Positions 24,309-37,507 of a stretch of DNA of 64,000 bases are shown in pieces. The stretch spans positions 1,336,039-1,400,038 of the forward strand of contig QANU01011901.1 of the NCBI GenBank assembly GCA_003254905.1, read 5' to 3'. The first letter of the stretch is position 1. Each line of letters opens with the position of its first letter. Origin of the DNA: Nissolia schottii. Taxonomy: Eukaryota > Streptophyta > Magnoliopsida > Fabales > Fabaceae. Below the pieces are notes generated by a model, which was not told the origin of the DNA, ran no database searches, and saw only the letters and a program-made list of their open reading frames with translations. The position numbers were made by a program, and so were the translations under genes.

Positions 24309-24353
24309 TGTAGGCACCGTACCGTGAGGCCTCAGCGGGGGACCGCCTACACT
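24309..24353. repeat. Small hairpin in a GC-rich island
   Basis: GTGTAGGC and GCCTACAC form a perfect 8-bp inverted repeat around a GC-rich loop containing GTGAGGCCTCAGCGGGGGA. It sits alone in AT-rich DNA. No terminator or RNA gene class is suggested by the context. Confidence 0.45.
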
Positions 24354-27204
24354 GTCGCACCGCTTACATGTAGCGCGTTTACGTAGCCATCTCAATCCTC
24401 ACTTCAATTCCCCAAATTACCCCCTCTCACCTATCTGGTATATCAAATATAACTCATAAACAAAAAGTAGCAGAAAATATATCTATGAATATTATAGTAT
24501 ACCATAGAGAAAATGTATTTAATAGTTTAAAGGCTTATTATTATAAGGTTGTTCGAAGATGGCCCAAACCACAAATTCTCAACTCCACGTGAGGTTCATT
24601 TGGTGATTTATTTATTTATTTCTTCATGCCTTAAATGGAATGAAAAATTTATGTTCTCTCAAATAATTTGATTTCAAACTCTATGGTGAGACCGTTACCG
24701 CAAATGTCACGATGGTTGCACCGAGTCTTCCTTTAGCAAAATATGTACTTCTTTATTTTTTCTTTTTCTTTTTTTTTTCTCAACGAGTAAAACATACTCA
24801 TTTCCTATAAAAGAAGTAAAGAACAAACATATCCTAATCAAAAGAAGTTTGTTGAAAATGGCTAACTATCTCTGTTATTATTAATATTCATTAGTTCACC
24901 TAGCTTTTTCATTTTATAATTTTACTGCTTATACGTAGTCCGTTTATCATCTTATTCTTATGTCTTAATTTTATACGTCAAAAGGTGGAAAAAGGGAAGA
25001 GGTTAATTTCTATGCAATGTGTAAAATAGTTTTATTTTATTATTTAATAATTTATTTATATCTTAGCAAAAATACTTGTAGTCTTACTTCACCATCTCAA
25101 AAGTCTCTCGAAAAATTCAATATAATTAGATGATTGTATAAAATTAATTTATATCACTGGTGTGCAGAAATTAAATTAAAAGAAAAATTAATTTTAATGC
25201 ACTAATAATATAAATTTTTTTACACAATTATCTAATAAATTTTATTGATATAATAGTAAACTATATGTACTAATGTGTCGATGTAACATCGAATGAATGT
25301 TAGTGTACTCCAATTAAATTTTTTTAAAAAAATACATTCAATATACGACGGACAGTTAATGTGGTGTATGAAGTTTTCGATTATAATTATTTATGACAAG
25401 GAATAACAGGTTTTAATCTGCAATCAAATATTTATTTTATGAGCTTCATCAATGGTTTAGTTATATTTATTTTATTCACATCAGTTTCATTTATATTTGT
25501 TTAATCATAATAATTTTAACTCGGATACCCAAACTTTTAAGTCAATTTTTTTTAACTCACTTGATTAATTTGGCGTTAGTATTTTTATCATAATTTATGT
25601 TTTTGGTACAATTAATTTATCGTAATATACCTATCGCCTTAATGAGCTTAACTCATTCAATATACTACTAGGGAAAAAAGAAAATTGGGGTATATTTATT
25701 TAACTCACTTGATTTTTCTCTAATGAATCATATTTGTACGTACTTTTTTACTAATGCTTAATGAACTTAAAAGTTATGTGCTGATCTAAATATAGGACAA
25801 GTAATTTTCTTAACTTAATTTGTAATCCAAAATCACAATAAATATTAAAAGAAATAATGTGAGGAATTAATCCGGAATAGTATGTTGTTGTCAGTGTGAT
25901 CGTGCAAAACTAGGTTAGCTTTGCAGTGAGGTCAGGGACAAGTCGTAGCCCATTTTCGTCCTAAAACGTAGACGCTGCTACGTACAAATCAACACTGCCC
26001 CCACCCCATTCATTCACAGCCGGCGATGCCTTCCAAGCGTTTATACCGAGGCCAATCCATTACTTCTTTATAAAAATGAGTTCTACTCGGTAAGACTTTT
26101 TTTTTAATTTTATATTTAATGAGAAGAGAAAATAAAATAAGAAAAAAATATATATTATGAGATTATAATTATAATTTTATCATAAAATTTTACTTCTCTC
26201 TGTTTCTATTTTCATGCCATGAAAAAAAAAACTTTTATATATGAGGCCTATAAGTTATTTTTTTTCTCTCCATTTCTCTTAATCCAAGTATATGGTAAAA
26301 TACTTGGTGATATATGTGATCAAAGTGACATAAACTCTCTTTTATTAAGTGTGTATATGAACAATATGTTAAACGTGTTTTTAATCAAATTTTTGTTTCT
26401 TAATGTCACTACCACTAGAAGAATGCCTATTTTCTTAGTCAACATTTATAATGTTTACCTTTAAGAGTGATGTGTTTGTGATTATTGTGAATTAGGCTTA
26501 AGAAAAGAATAAAAGATTTTAAGAGTTTAATTATGATTTTAAAAACAATGAATAAGTCTCCAATTTTATTTTTTTTTTCTGTTAAACTCAATTCATGAAA
26601 TACCTTAAAACATATCATTGAAGGTAACTGACTATTTGATTAAGTCCAAAAACTAATAATTATTGCATGAAATTTAATTATAATATTCTATCATTTTTGG
26701 ACTATTCATACTCTATTAATCCAAGCGGTTTTATTATTTTATTTTTTAATTTATTAGTTTGAAAAAGGAAGGAAAAAAGTCTTTATCCTTTCATGATATT
26801 ACCTCTATCTACCCTCCTCCCTTGATCTATCAAACCTAACAACCCACTCAACCCCGCCGCTCTCTACTACGTGAAACCACCAACCCCTTCCCGTCCAAAC
26901 CGTCGAGGCCGCCGCCCAACTCCCCTTGGCAGCGATTGTCAATCCTGACGTGGTCGTATTCCTCAGTGTGACAAGGTCTCATTGAATGCGAAGCTTGACC
27001 ATCTTATTTATAAAAAAAAATGTTTTGTATATAACTCAAAATTTATCATACATCTCACTCCACTTGATTTTTTTTTAAAACTTTTTTTTTTATTTTTTTT
27101 CTCTTCTTTTCTAATTTCCCATATTTATTTTCATTTCCATCTTATTTTTACAAATCCAAGAATTTTTTTATCATATTCGTTATTTTTAGTTTTTCGTGCG
27201 CATG

Positions 27205-27320
27205 CGTATAAGAAAGTTTATGCATATTTGTTCAAAAATTTGTGCATGTGAACAAAAAAAATTTCTTCTGTGCACATCAGTTCAAAAGTTTGTGCATATG
27301 CTTTAAAATGTTTGTGCAGA
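27205..27320. repeat. Degenerate short tandem repeat
   Basis: Phrases of the type TTCAAAA.TTTGTGCATATG recur about four times at roughly 30-40-bp spacing, all with the TTTGTGCA core. It is a decayed minisatellite. Confidence 0.5.
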
Positions 27321-27882
27321 ATTAGCTTACGCACTTAGAGTGTGAGTGATGAGATGGAGAGAAAGTTAATACGCCACAAATACGATTTAATTTGGTTTCG
27401 TATTTTAAAAAAATTATGCATGTGTGTATAAAAAGTTTGTAAATGGACATGGTTGACAACATTTAAACTGTACACCAAACAGGCTAACATTACTCTATTT
27501 ATAATGTGCTGTACACTCTCTAGTAAATTTATTTCCATCATTTAAAGTGTCCATTCATCTAACGAAAAATCATCCAATACAACTATTTTAGAGATATTAA
27601 TGTTGAAACGCAATACTATATAACACTTTCTTTTTTGACACACATATAACAAATGTGAGTCTCACTTGGTAGAATCCAAAAATACTTGATGAGACATAAT
27701 AAAAATGGTTGTCTTATACTCATTTAAAAAATAAAAAATAAAAAGGTTTGCCTTGTGTCCATATAAAGAAATTGACTGATTTAAAAAAAGTGAGATTGAA
27801 TTGATCAATATAAAAAATAACTGAGACGGGGTTTAGACAAACCAAAACACAAGGAAGTTGATTTACTTCGATTCAACATGGC

Positions 27883-27891
27883 TTTCAACCG
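27883..27891. repeat. Left 9-bp target-site duplication (TTTCAACCG)
   Basis: Identical to 29069-29077 on the other side of the foldback element. Nine bases is the hallmark length for Mutator-like elements. Confidence 0.85.
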
Positions 27892-29068
27892 GAGTTTTTT
27901 ACTCTCTTGCCCCTGCTACAGGAACTAATTTCCAAAATACTCCTGTTTTAAAACATATTTCATGACTACCCCCCTTTCAGCTGACGTGGCAGGATTCGCC
28001 AACGCGTTTGGCGAATTCAGGTTGAATTCGCCAACGCGTTAGGCGAATTTGAGAAAAAATTAAAAAAAAAATTTAAATTTGTTTAATTAAAATATAAGCA
28101 AATATGTATGTATGTTGTATGGGAGGACATGGTGGACGGGGAATTTCAACATTTGCGAAAATCGTGGGTTCTTGGGTAAGCTACAAAAATTCAAAAAATA
28201 ATCTTGCAAAAAGGCCAAGACGCTCTTTATCGTGCGCGCGGGGGGGNNNNNNNNNNNNNNNNNNNNNNNNNNNNNNNNNNNNNNNNNNNNNNNNNNNNNN
28301 NNNNNNNNNNNNNNNNNNNNNNNNNNNNNNNNNNNNNNNNNNNNNNNNNNNNNNNNNNNNAATGTGGGACTAAAATTTTTACAAAACATAACATTATGAT
28401 CAAATCCCCATATCTTCAAAATCCCCAAGAACAAAAGCGGAAGTTTAATGCCAAATTAAACAAAATATACTTCATACTTTTCAATGAAATTTCCATGTTA
28501 GAATTATTGCACTTTCTCAATTATTGTTGGAACATCATATGAAGAAGAGAGGACTTTGGAGTTTACCATAAGTGCAAAATATTTTAGTCCCACATTGGTT
28601 AGAGCACAAACTTTTTAAGTGTTTATATACCTTTAGTAGTTGTTGTTTTGGTAAAAAGAGTTGAGAAGAGAGTTGGGCTCGCGCGCATGAGTTCCAAGCA
28701 GGTTGGGCCCTTCGAAGGCCAAACTAATGGATTCCCCCGCGCACACGATAAAGAGCGTCATGGTCTTTTTGCAATTTATTTTTTGAATTTTTCTAGCTTA
28801 CTCGAGAACCGACGATTTTCACAAATGTTTAACTTCCATACCACATACATACATATTTGCTTATATTTTAATTAAACAAATTTTTTAATTTTTTTTTTTA
28901 TTTTTTCTCAAATTCGCCTAACGCGTTGGCGAATTCAACCTGAATTCGCTAAACGCGTTGGCGAATCCTGCCACGTCAGCTGAAAGGGGGGTAGTCATAA
29001 AATATGTTTTAAAACAGGAGTATTTTGAAAATTAGTTCCTGTAACAGGGGCAAGAGAGTAAAAAACTC
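27892..29068. mobile_element. Foldback Mutator-like element
   Basis: Both ends carry GAGTTTTTTACTCTCTTGCC as terminal inverted repeats and are bordered by the perfect 9-bp duplication TTTCAACCG. The inverted repeats extend far inward: 27892-28246 on the left pairs with 28734-29068 on the right, with few mismatches and one gap of about 20 bp. Inside each arm are two copies of a near-palindromic motif ATTCGCCAACGCGTT plus its inverse. The inner sequence also has an inverted pair (AATGTGGGACTAAAAT at 28361-28376 and its complement near 28583-28599). No transposase is present, so the element is non-autonomous. If transcribed it would fold into a long hairpin, a possible small-RNA source. Confidence 0.85.
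28247..28360. other. Assembly gap (114 Ns)
   Basis: The gap begins exactly where the left arm reaches a G-rich run matching the right arm. The left arm pairs again with the right arm just after it. The missing sequence should therefore be close to the complement of about 28600-28735 in the right arm. The cause is probably the hairpin itself. Confidence 0.9.
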
Positions 29069-29077
29069 TTTCAACCG
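29069..29077. repeat. Right 9-bp target-site duplication (TTTCAACCG)
   Basis: Matches 27883-27891 exactly. Confidence 0.85.
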
Positions 29078-29650
29078 TTATTCAGTACGAAGTAGACATC
29101 TCACAATTGGTGCTAAATGAAAAAGTAGAGAACATTGTACGACTCCCTAAAGAAGCTCGAATCACAATCCATGGTTGTTTGACAGTGAACATCATCTTTT
29201 GCCTCACAATTAGGATTTCCTGATTGGGTAAGCCTTGTGGAACTGTGACTAATCCTCAGCACAACACTAGACCAAATTTAATCAAACTACGTTTACAAGT
29301 ATCACTGTTGAGTTTCTCTCATGTTGGGCATCATGGCCGCAAGTTGTAAATGCCAAAGGATTAATCCAAAATTTCGAAGTTGCCTTGGAAAAATTGTATC
29401 CACCGGAACTTTTATCCTTAAATTCAACTTTCATATTTACCAAACAAAAACACTGAAATCTGATAAGATACAATGGTTGAAAATGTAATCCTTTAAATTA
29501 CAATAGTGAACTCAACTGCCAAGATTACAAAAGTTCCTCAACCAAAATCCTCAACTGCAAAATGACCTAAAAGCTTCATCACATGCTAGTTTCTCCTAAC
29601 TCAACTTTCACTAATCCATTAAGGGATTATAACCCGGAGTCCTTGTTAAA
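29078..29650. other. Intergenic, includes the WDR5 3' flank
   Basis: No coding frame recognised. The right-hand part presumably includes the 3' UTR of the minus-strand WDR5 gene. Confidence 0.5.
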
Positions 29651-31667
<2,017 letters not shown>

Positions 31668-31833
31668 TTAACGAAGCTTGCAGGCTCATTTATTTGTAAG
31701 GGAGAGTGAGCTGGCACAAAATAAGTAGACCTTTTTTTTTTTTTCCGTCTTTCAAAATAATTAAAAATGTATTCATCTATCTATCTATACACAAAGGGGG
31801 TAGTTTATCTACAAAATTGTATATGCATAGATT

Positions 31834-31842
31834 AATATATTA
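31834..31842. repeat. Left 9-bp target-site duplication (AATATATTA)
   Basis: Identical to 33775-33783. The sequence is AT-rich, so chance matching is easier than for the first Mutator-like element. Confidence 0.6.
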
Positions 31843-33774
31843 GGATAATTATTTTTGCACACTCAGTGCTTAAACACCTATTGCATATCAATCCTATTTT
31901 ATTAAAACTTTCGACTGATTTAGCAAACTATTAACCCTAATCAACCACGCGCCTTCTTTGGTGAAATAACCACTCTTTCCACTCTATTTTCTCATTCTCT
32001 CTGTGTTTTAATATACTCTAGTTTATCGTTTCGTTGTTGCTCATTCGTTTTTTATTTCTCGATCGTGTGTACGATTTTGATATGTTCAGCTATCGGTTCA
32101 TGGAGCCGTCAATGACGAATCCACTAAATTTCTTTGGCAAGGAGCCGTTATTCATAGAGTTGTTGGAAAGTTTCAACAATATTACAACAGCGCCGCCCCA
32201 ACCCACATTGTTGGAAGGTAATTATTTAGTGAATTATAATAACACGATGGTTGTGTCTAGGTATAAACCAAAGTTATGTTTTACAAAGTTGATAAGTTAG
32301 GTCTATAATTGAATAATGATTAGGTCTCTTATAACATAGTCGCTATGTCTTACTTCACAGAGAGTGTGCTACGTGGCTCCAACACTCCAACTTAAGTTAC
32401 CACTGGCGTTAACAATGAAGAGATTGTTTTAACAACATTTGATGAGAATGCAGGGATGATGGTGTCAAACTTTGAAGAACATGAAGGTATTTTAATGAAT
32501 TAAATAAAGTTTAGGTCTGTAACGTTATACTGACTAGGTCTGACTTGTGACTACTGTTAGGTCATGCACGTTGATATAGTTAGGTCTGTTTTGAATAACA
32601 TGTTAAGTCTATTTTATTTAATATGCATTCTTTTTGTATTTCTGTATCAAATGAGGACATAGGTGAATCAAGTACAAATATTATTATCCCAACTGTTGGT
32701 ATGAAATTTGAGTCTGTTGTGGATGTTCATGATTTTTTATAAAGACATAAGCAAATATAACTATATCAAATGTTGTTATAAGGATAAAATTTTTATAACC
32801 AAACTTTTATAAAGTCAGTTAAGGATGTAATTTTTATAAGGATAAAATTACACATCAGCAAATATAAACATAATTACAAGACACAACCAGACATTACCAA
32901 ATAAATCAAGAAGACACAACCAACTAGCAAACACAGACTTAACTGTGACGAAGTACGAGGCACTACGTTTCTATTATGTAGACACAACCAGACACTCCAC
33001 ATAGGCATATACAACTATTTCATTGAGAAACCCACAAATTAGTGTAAATAACGTAGACAAACCTAACCGGTTTTCTCTGATCATATCTAACCATGGACCG
33101 TTACAGACTTAACCATAGGTAGACATAACCACGAAAGACAGGCACAACCAACTCACTAACACCAAACACAACCATAGTAGAGAACGAGACACAACCATTT
33201 ATTTTACTCAGACCCAACATTTTTCATTTTTAGACACAACCATTCGTAAAATGAGACATAACTTTCTTAAACAACAAGACATAACCATTATTTAGCCGAA
33301 CAAAAGAGAGAAGGAAAAAAAGGTTTTGATCGAAAGCAAAAATAGTAAAAGGAAATATGGATAGAGTTTTTTTGTTCAACGATTAACTTGGAAAAAGAAA
33401 GCGAACTAGTAAGCATTAGGTCTTACTAGCAGTTACGGAGACGAAAAAGCCTTACGATGGAAGAGTTGAAAAATATTGTTGCAGAAGAAAGAGGAAGAAG
33501 AAGCAGTGACTGAGAGGAAGACAAGAGGGTGATGTTCGTGGGATGAAGACTAGAGGGTTATGTCTCAACAGCTCTGGGAGAAGAAAGGTTTTCGTAGAGA
33601 CTGCGAAATGTGAACGATCGTGCTGAGGGATATAATGAGAGAGTGTGTGACACGCGCACATTTTGCGATAGTGGGACGCATTATCTCGTTTTGTTGGGAC
33701 CGAGACGCTGCGGGTAGTTATTGCCTCAAGTGTGCACTGGGTGTGTAAAACCCAGTGCGCAATAATCACGATTC
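31843..33774 (+). mobile_element. Mutator-like element, deletion derivative with FAR1-type N-terminus
   Basis: Ends of about 35 bp (GGATAATTATTTTTGCACAC on the left; GAATCGTGATTATTGCGCAC on the complement of the right) are similar and inverted, and a perfect 9-bp duplication flanks them. Inside, a 60-codon plus-strand segment reads GESSTNIIIPTVGMKFESVV with DVHDFL after it, then a stop. This is the start of a FAR1/FHY3-type DNA-binding domain, as used by Mutator-like transposases. The remaining transposase is absent. The left half repeats TTAGGTCT-type motifs many times and the right half AGACACAACCA-type motifs, which are subterminal repeats in opposite sense. The right end also has a perfect small hairpin (ACTGGGT and ACCCAGT). 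Confidence 0.6.
32660..32745 (+). pseudogene. FAR1-like N-terminal coding fragment
   Basis: The frame reads DIGESSTNIIIPTVGMKFES and then VVDVHDFL before a stop codon. The PxVGMxFxSxxDxxxFL pattern is the usual opening of the FAR1 DNA-binding domain. A preceding exon-like block (about 32430-32490, ending near NFEEHEG) and a GT/AG pair suggest an intron. It is a fragment of the transposase of the element that contains it. Confidence 0.5.
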
Positions 33775-33783
33775 AATATATTA

Positions 33784-34615
33784 ATGTGTCCGTTGCTGAG
33801 AGCAACTAATTTTTCTTCGTTCATTTTTGGTCTTGGGTTGAGAAATAGATTATCTCTTATAAATTTATCTTATTTTCGTTTTACTCCTTGAGATATTGAA
33901 AGTTATAATATGCTTTCTGAATTGTGTTTGAATGTGGTAATTAAAATTCTTTATGGCAAAATATTTTGTTAAGATATCTAAAAAAGGAATTGTCAAATTT
34001 AAGAAGGAGAAATTCTTACTTGCTTATTAAGTGAGAGAAAAGTTATCGCTATCTTCTATTTATATTATTACATATTAATAAAGGTGAATCTTTTTTATTT
34101 TTATTTATACTATTACATTTAATAAGGTGACAAATGAAAAATGCTTAGCATAATTAATTTATAAATTTACAAATTAACTTATCTAAATCACATCTAGCAT
34201 CTTTTTTTATTTTATTTTGTTCTTTAAAAATATTAAGGATCATTTATAATTATGGTTATGTTAATTTGTTAAGTCTTTGTGCCATATATTTTTTCTATTC
34301 TCACAAATATGAAAAAGATGAGAGAAAAAGAGAGTTTTAGGAGAAATAAAGAATAAATTATTATTTTTAAAATCTCAAGGGATTAAATGAAGATGAATTA
34401 AAGATCAAACACTTAAAAAAAAACAATTATAGAGGATAAAGTATATTTGAAGGATTGAATTGTTGATTTATTTAAAAATTAAAAATTAAAAATTAAACAT
34501 CACCCTGCTTTTTCATTTTGAAGTGCCATTTTTTTTGGGGGGTTGCACACGCAGCCCTGATTCTGCCTCTGGAGCGCCCCCAATTTCCTGCAAACAATCT
34601 TCAATCTCCAATCCC
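33784..34615. other. AT-rich intergenic region
   Basis: No feature recognised. The last 100 bp are the proximal upstream region of mTERF copy A. Confidence 0.5.
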
Positions 34616-35754
34616 ATGTTTCAGTTTAACTATCACCGTCTAAGAGCCCTTCTCCACCTCAACACCATCACACTCGCCATCTCCGAACCCTTAGCTTCAG
34701 CAGCAACCCCAAAATGTTGCATCTTTCTGCAACACAAACGCAATCCATCACCCTTCCCTTTCAGCTACTTCTCAACCGCTTCTACCCCTGATCAGAAATC
34801 TTTCACGGTGTCCTACCTCACTGACAAGTGTGGATTCTCGCCAGAAGCAGCTATAAAAGCATGCAAGCGAGTTAATTTCGAAACCCCATAGAAACCCGAT
34901 TCGGTCCTCGCCTTCTTCAGAAACTACGGTTTCTCAGAAACCCAGATACACAGCATCATCGGCAGGGTCCCGGAGCTGCTTACTTGCGACCCCAGCAAAA
35001 GGGTATTGCCAAAGTTCGAATTTTTAGCCTCCAAAGGTGCTTCCCACTCTGACATTCTCCTCATCATGACTAGGAGCCCTGACTTCGTGCGCAACAGCCT
35101 TGAGAACCACATAGTCCCTATTTTTGAATTGGTAAGGAAGTTCTGTCCCTCTGATGAGAAAGCCATTGCTTGTGTAATTGCAATCCTCACTTCCATTAGC
35201 GATGCTCGTGTGCCGCAAAACGTGAAAATGCTGCTTGATGAAGGTTTTACCCGCTCCAACATGTACCATTTGCTTAGAACCAGGCCTTCTATTCTCTGCT
35301 CTAGCGACTTGAGTAAAATCGTGGAGGAATTGAAGCAATTGGGGTTTGATCCTTCACAGTTGAATTTCAGTGTGGCATTGCTGGCCAAAAGGGCTGTAAC
35401 CAAATCCAAGTGGGAGGCCAAAGTTAAAGCCATTAAGACCTGGGGCATCCACACTTAATGCTTCGATCTATGAAGAAAATCAATGCAGTGCTGGGCTTTT
35501 TGATCGGTCAGCTTGGTTGGGATCCTTCAGCGCTTCGCGTGGGACCGAACATATTTGATTTCAGTTTGGAGAAAAGGGTGATTCCAAGGGCTTCAGTTGT
35601 CCAGTATCTTCTCTCCAAAGGTTTGATGAAGAAGACTGCTAGTTTAGTTACACCATATGTTGAGGCTGAGAACATGTTCTTGCAAAAGTATTTGACACGT
35701 TTCGAGGAGAAAGATATGACTCAGCTATTGAAGCTATATCGCGGAGAATGTTAA
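34616..35754 (+). pseudogene. mTERF family protein, copy A (pseudogene)
   Basis: From the ATG MFQFNYHRLRALLHLN the gene reads as an intronless mTERF: KSFTVSYLTDKCGFSPEAAI, an in-frame TAG at 34889-34891 (a CAC/CAA-type codon in paralogues), then LPKFEFLASKGASHSDILLI and the rest of the mTERF repeats. Near 35450 a deletion of about 37 bases, with loss of frame, removes the block equivalent to WSEQEIFDAFRR. Afterwards the frame resumes at MLRSMKKINAVLGFLIGQLG and runs to LKLYRGEC and a stop. Both lesions disrupt the protein. mTERFs bind nucleic acid in mitochondria or plastids and affect organelle transcription, splicing or termination. The 3' flank is full of later insertions. Confidence 0.88.
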
Positions 35755-36344
35755 CATATGGAAGTTGGTTAACTCGTGACCATAAATTTTGGAGTGATCC
35801 AGCCATCTTTTGTTTCTTCATCTATCCTTTTAGTACTTTTTATACTCTTGTCTATGCCTGGATTTCTACTAATTTGATAGAAGCGTTTCATTTGCTCATT
35901 TAGAACCTTTTTAGATTTTAGTTACGGTTCAATCGGAATCAGTAACTTGATAGTTTATAAGAAATTGATCCAAGGGGTATAAATGGTTTTGCGGTTGGAG
36001 AACACCTTTGTACACCATCCTCGTATGTTTGTTTCATTCTTTCTGTAGTTAAAAGAAGTGGATGGATTCATTAGTCAAGAATCATGGGATTGGATGTTGC
36101 TTGAATTTCTAACATTGTTACCTGTAGGGCATGGGAGCAAAAACTCATTTCCCTATGATTTTGCAATTTAATTTCAGCCATAGTAGAGTTGATGAAATAG
36201 CATAAATCTTTCTCTGGCTTAGGGGAAACCATAGTGATTGAAGAGAGTTAAACTGATTATTTGTGTGCAAATTTTGATGTGAAAGCTTTTTGTATACACT
36301 ATGTAGTTTTCCATCTTCTTATCTTTTTATTGGGAGATGATTAC

Positions 36345-37243
36345 TAGGGGTGAACATGGGTCGTACCCAACCCGCTGACCCGCCCAATCCGACCCAAGTT
36401 GACCCGGGCGGGTCGATTTTGGCGGGTCGGCGGGTCAGACCCAACGAACCCGCCATGTTTTGTGGGTCGAGTCACGGGTCAGTGTTTCTAAATCCAACCC
36501 GACCCGACCCGACCCGCCTAAAATAATTATATTTAAAATATAAACCTATAACCCTTGCATCAGCCTTCCTGCCCCCTTCACTTCACCATTTCAAAATCAA
36601 AATTCAACACAAAACCTAACCTTTCCCAGCCCCATCTCTTCTCTGCGCCGCCGCTGCCTCTTCGTCTTCCTCCTTCCACCCCTCACAGCCTCCCTTTCGC
36701 GTTGGTCTCTCGCCGCAACAGCCTCCCCTTCGTGTTTCTGCGCCGCCTCCCCTACGCGGGTCTCTCGTCGCGTAAGCCTCCCCTTCGTGTTTCTGCGCCG
36801 CCTCCCTGCGACCTCACGACCCCCCGCAGCCACCCCGCGAGCCCCCCCGCGACACCCCCCGCAGCCACCCCGTGACCTCGCGAACCTGCTCTTTGCTGTG
36901 CTCTGTCTCTCTCTGTCTCTGTGTGTGTGTGTGGGTCTGTGGGCTGTGGGGGGTCTGTGGGCTGCTCTTTGTGTGTGTGTGGGGGGTCTGTGGGCTGGGG
37001 GGATCTGTGGGCTGCTGTGTGGGCTGGGCTGTGGTTAAAAACACAATTTTTTCAAAAAAAAAAATAAAATAGGGCGGGTCAACCGCCGACCCACCAAAAC
37101 CTACTCGACCCGGGCAGGTGGCGGGTCTGGCTTATACCTATAAAAAAATCGTGTTTTTTACCCGACCCGACCCGCCCGCCGAATGTCAAGTCGGGTCTGT
37201 GACACGGGTGGGTCCTACCCGACCCGACCCGTGTGCACCCCTA
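36345..37243. mobile_element. Non-autonomous hAT element inserted in the mTERF A flank
   Basis: Ends TAGGGGTGAACATGGGTCG and, inverted, TAGGGGTGCACACGGGTCGG, bordered by a perfect 8-bp duplication ATGATTAC (36337-36344 and 37244-37251). An 8-bp duplication and TAGGG-type ends are diagnostic of the hAT superfamily. The interior is GC-rich, with repeated GACCCG-type words and a G/T-rich minisatellite around 36907-37032. It encodes no transposase. Paralogous mTERF flanks lack it and read straight through the target. Confidence 0.85.
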
Positions 37244-37507
37244 ATGATTACTGCCTTTGTTATGAATATGGAGAAAGGCTAGTCTTTTTACTTGGCAGCT
37301 GGTTGCTTGATTTTCTTGTAGGGAACAAGGGGATAATGTTGATTGCATTGTTTCATTGATTAATAACTTCTTGTCACTGAAAGTTGCACGGGTTGCAAAT
37401 TTATTCTTTGGCCATATATAGGTACAAGTTGGTTACAGAGCTCACGCCGAGAAAAGTGTTAAGCAAACAGATCTTGTGCTTTTTTGTTCCAGGTTTAGGG
37501 ATGCTTT

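Larger units (their letters stand above)
22640..27882. other. AT-rich intergenic region without genes
   Basis: The first few hundred bases are the upstream region of the ELM2/SANT gene. The rest is very AT-rich, with no convincing coding frame. Small GC-richer islands stand out: one at 24309-24380 with a short hairpin, one at 25890-26050, and one at 26850-26970. I cannot assign any of them. Degenerate short repeats occur at 27200-27320. Confidence 0.55.

Noticed and set aside
28087-28542. Open frames crossing the N run
   Set aside because: They bridge unknown sequence, and the arms lack coding features.
33452-33769. A 105-codon minus-strand frame
   Set aside because: It lies inside the right end of the Mutator-like element and shows no motif; chance frame is more likely.
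36555-37072. Proline/alanine-rich and cysteine-rich frames in the hAT element
   Set aside because: These are low-complexity translations of CCG- and GT-rich repeats, not a transposase.
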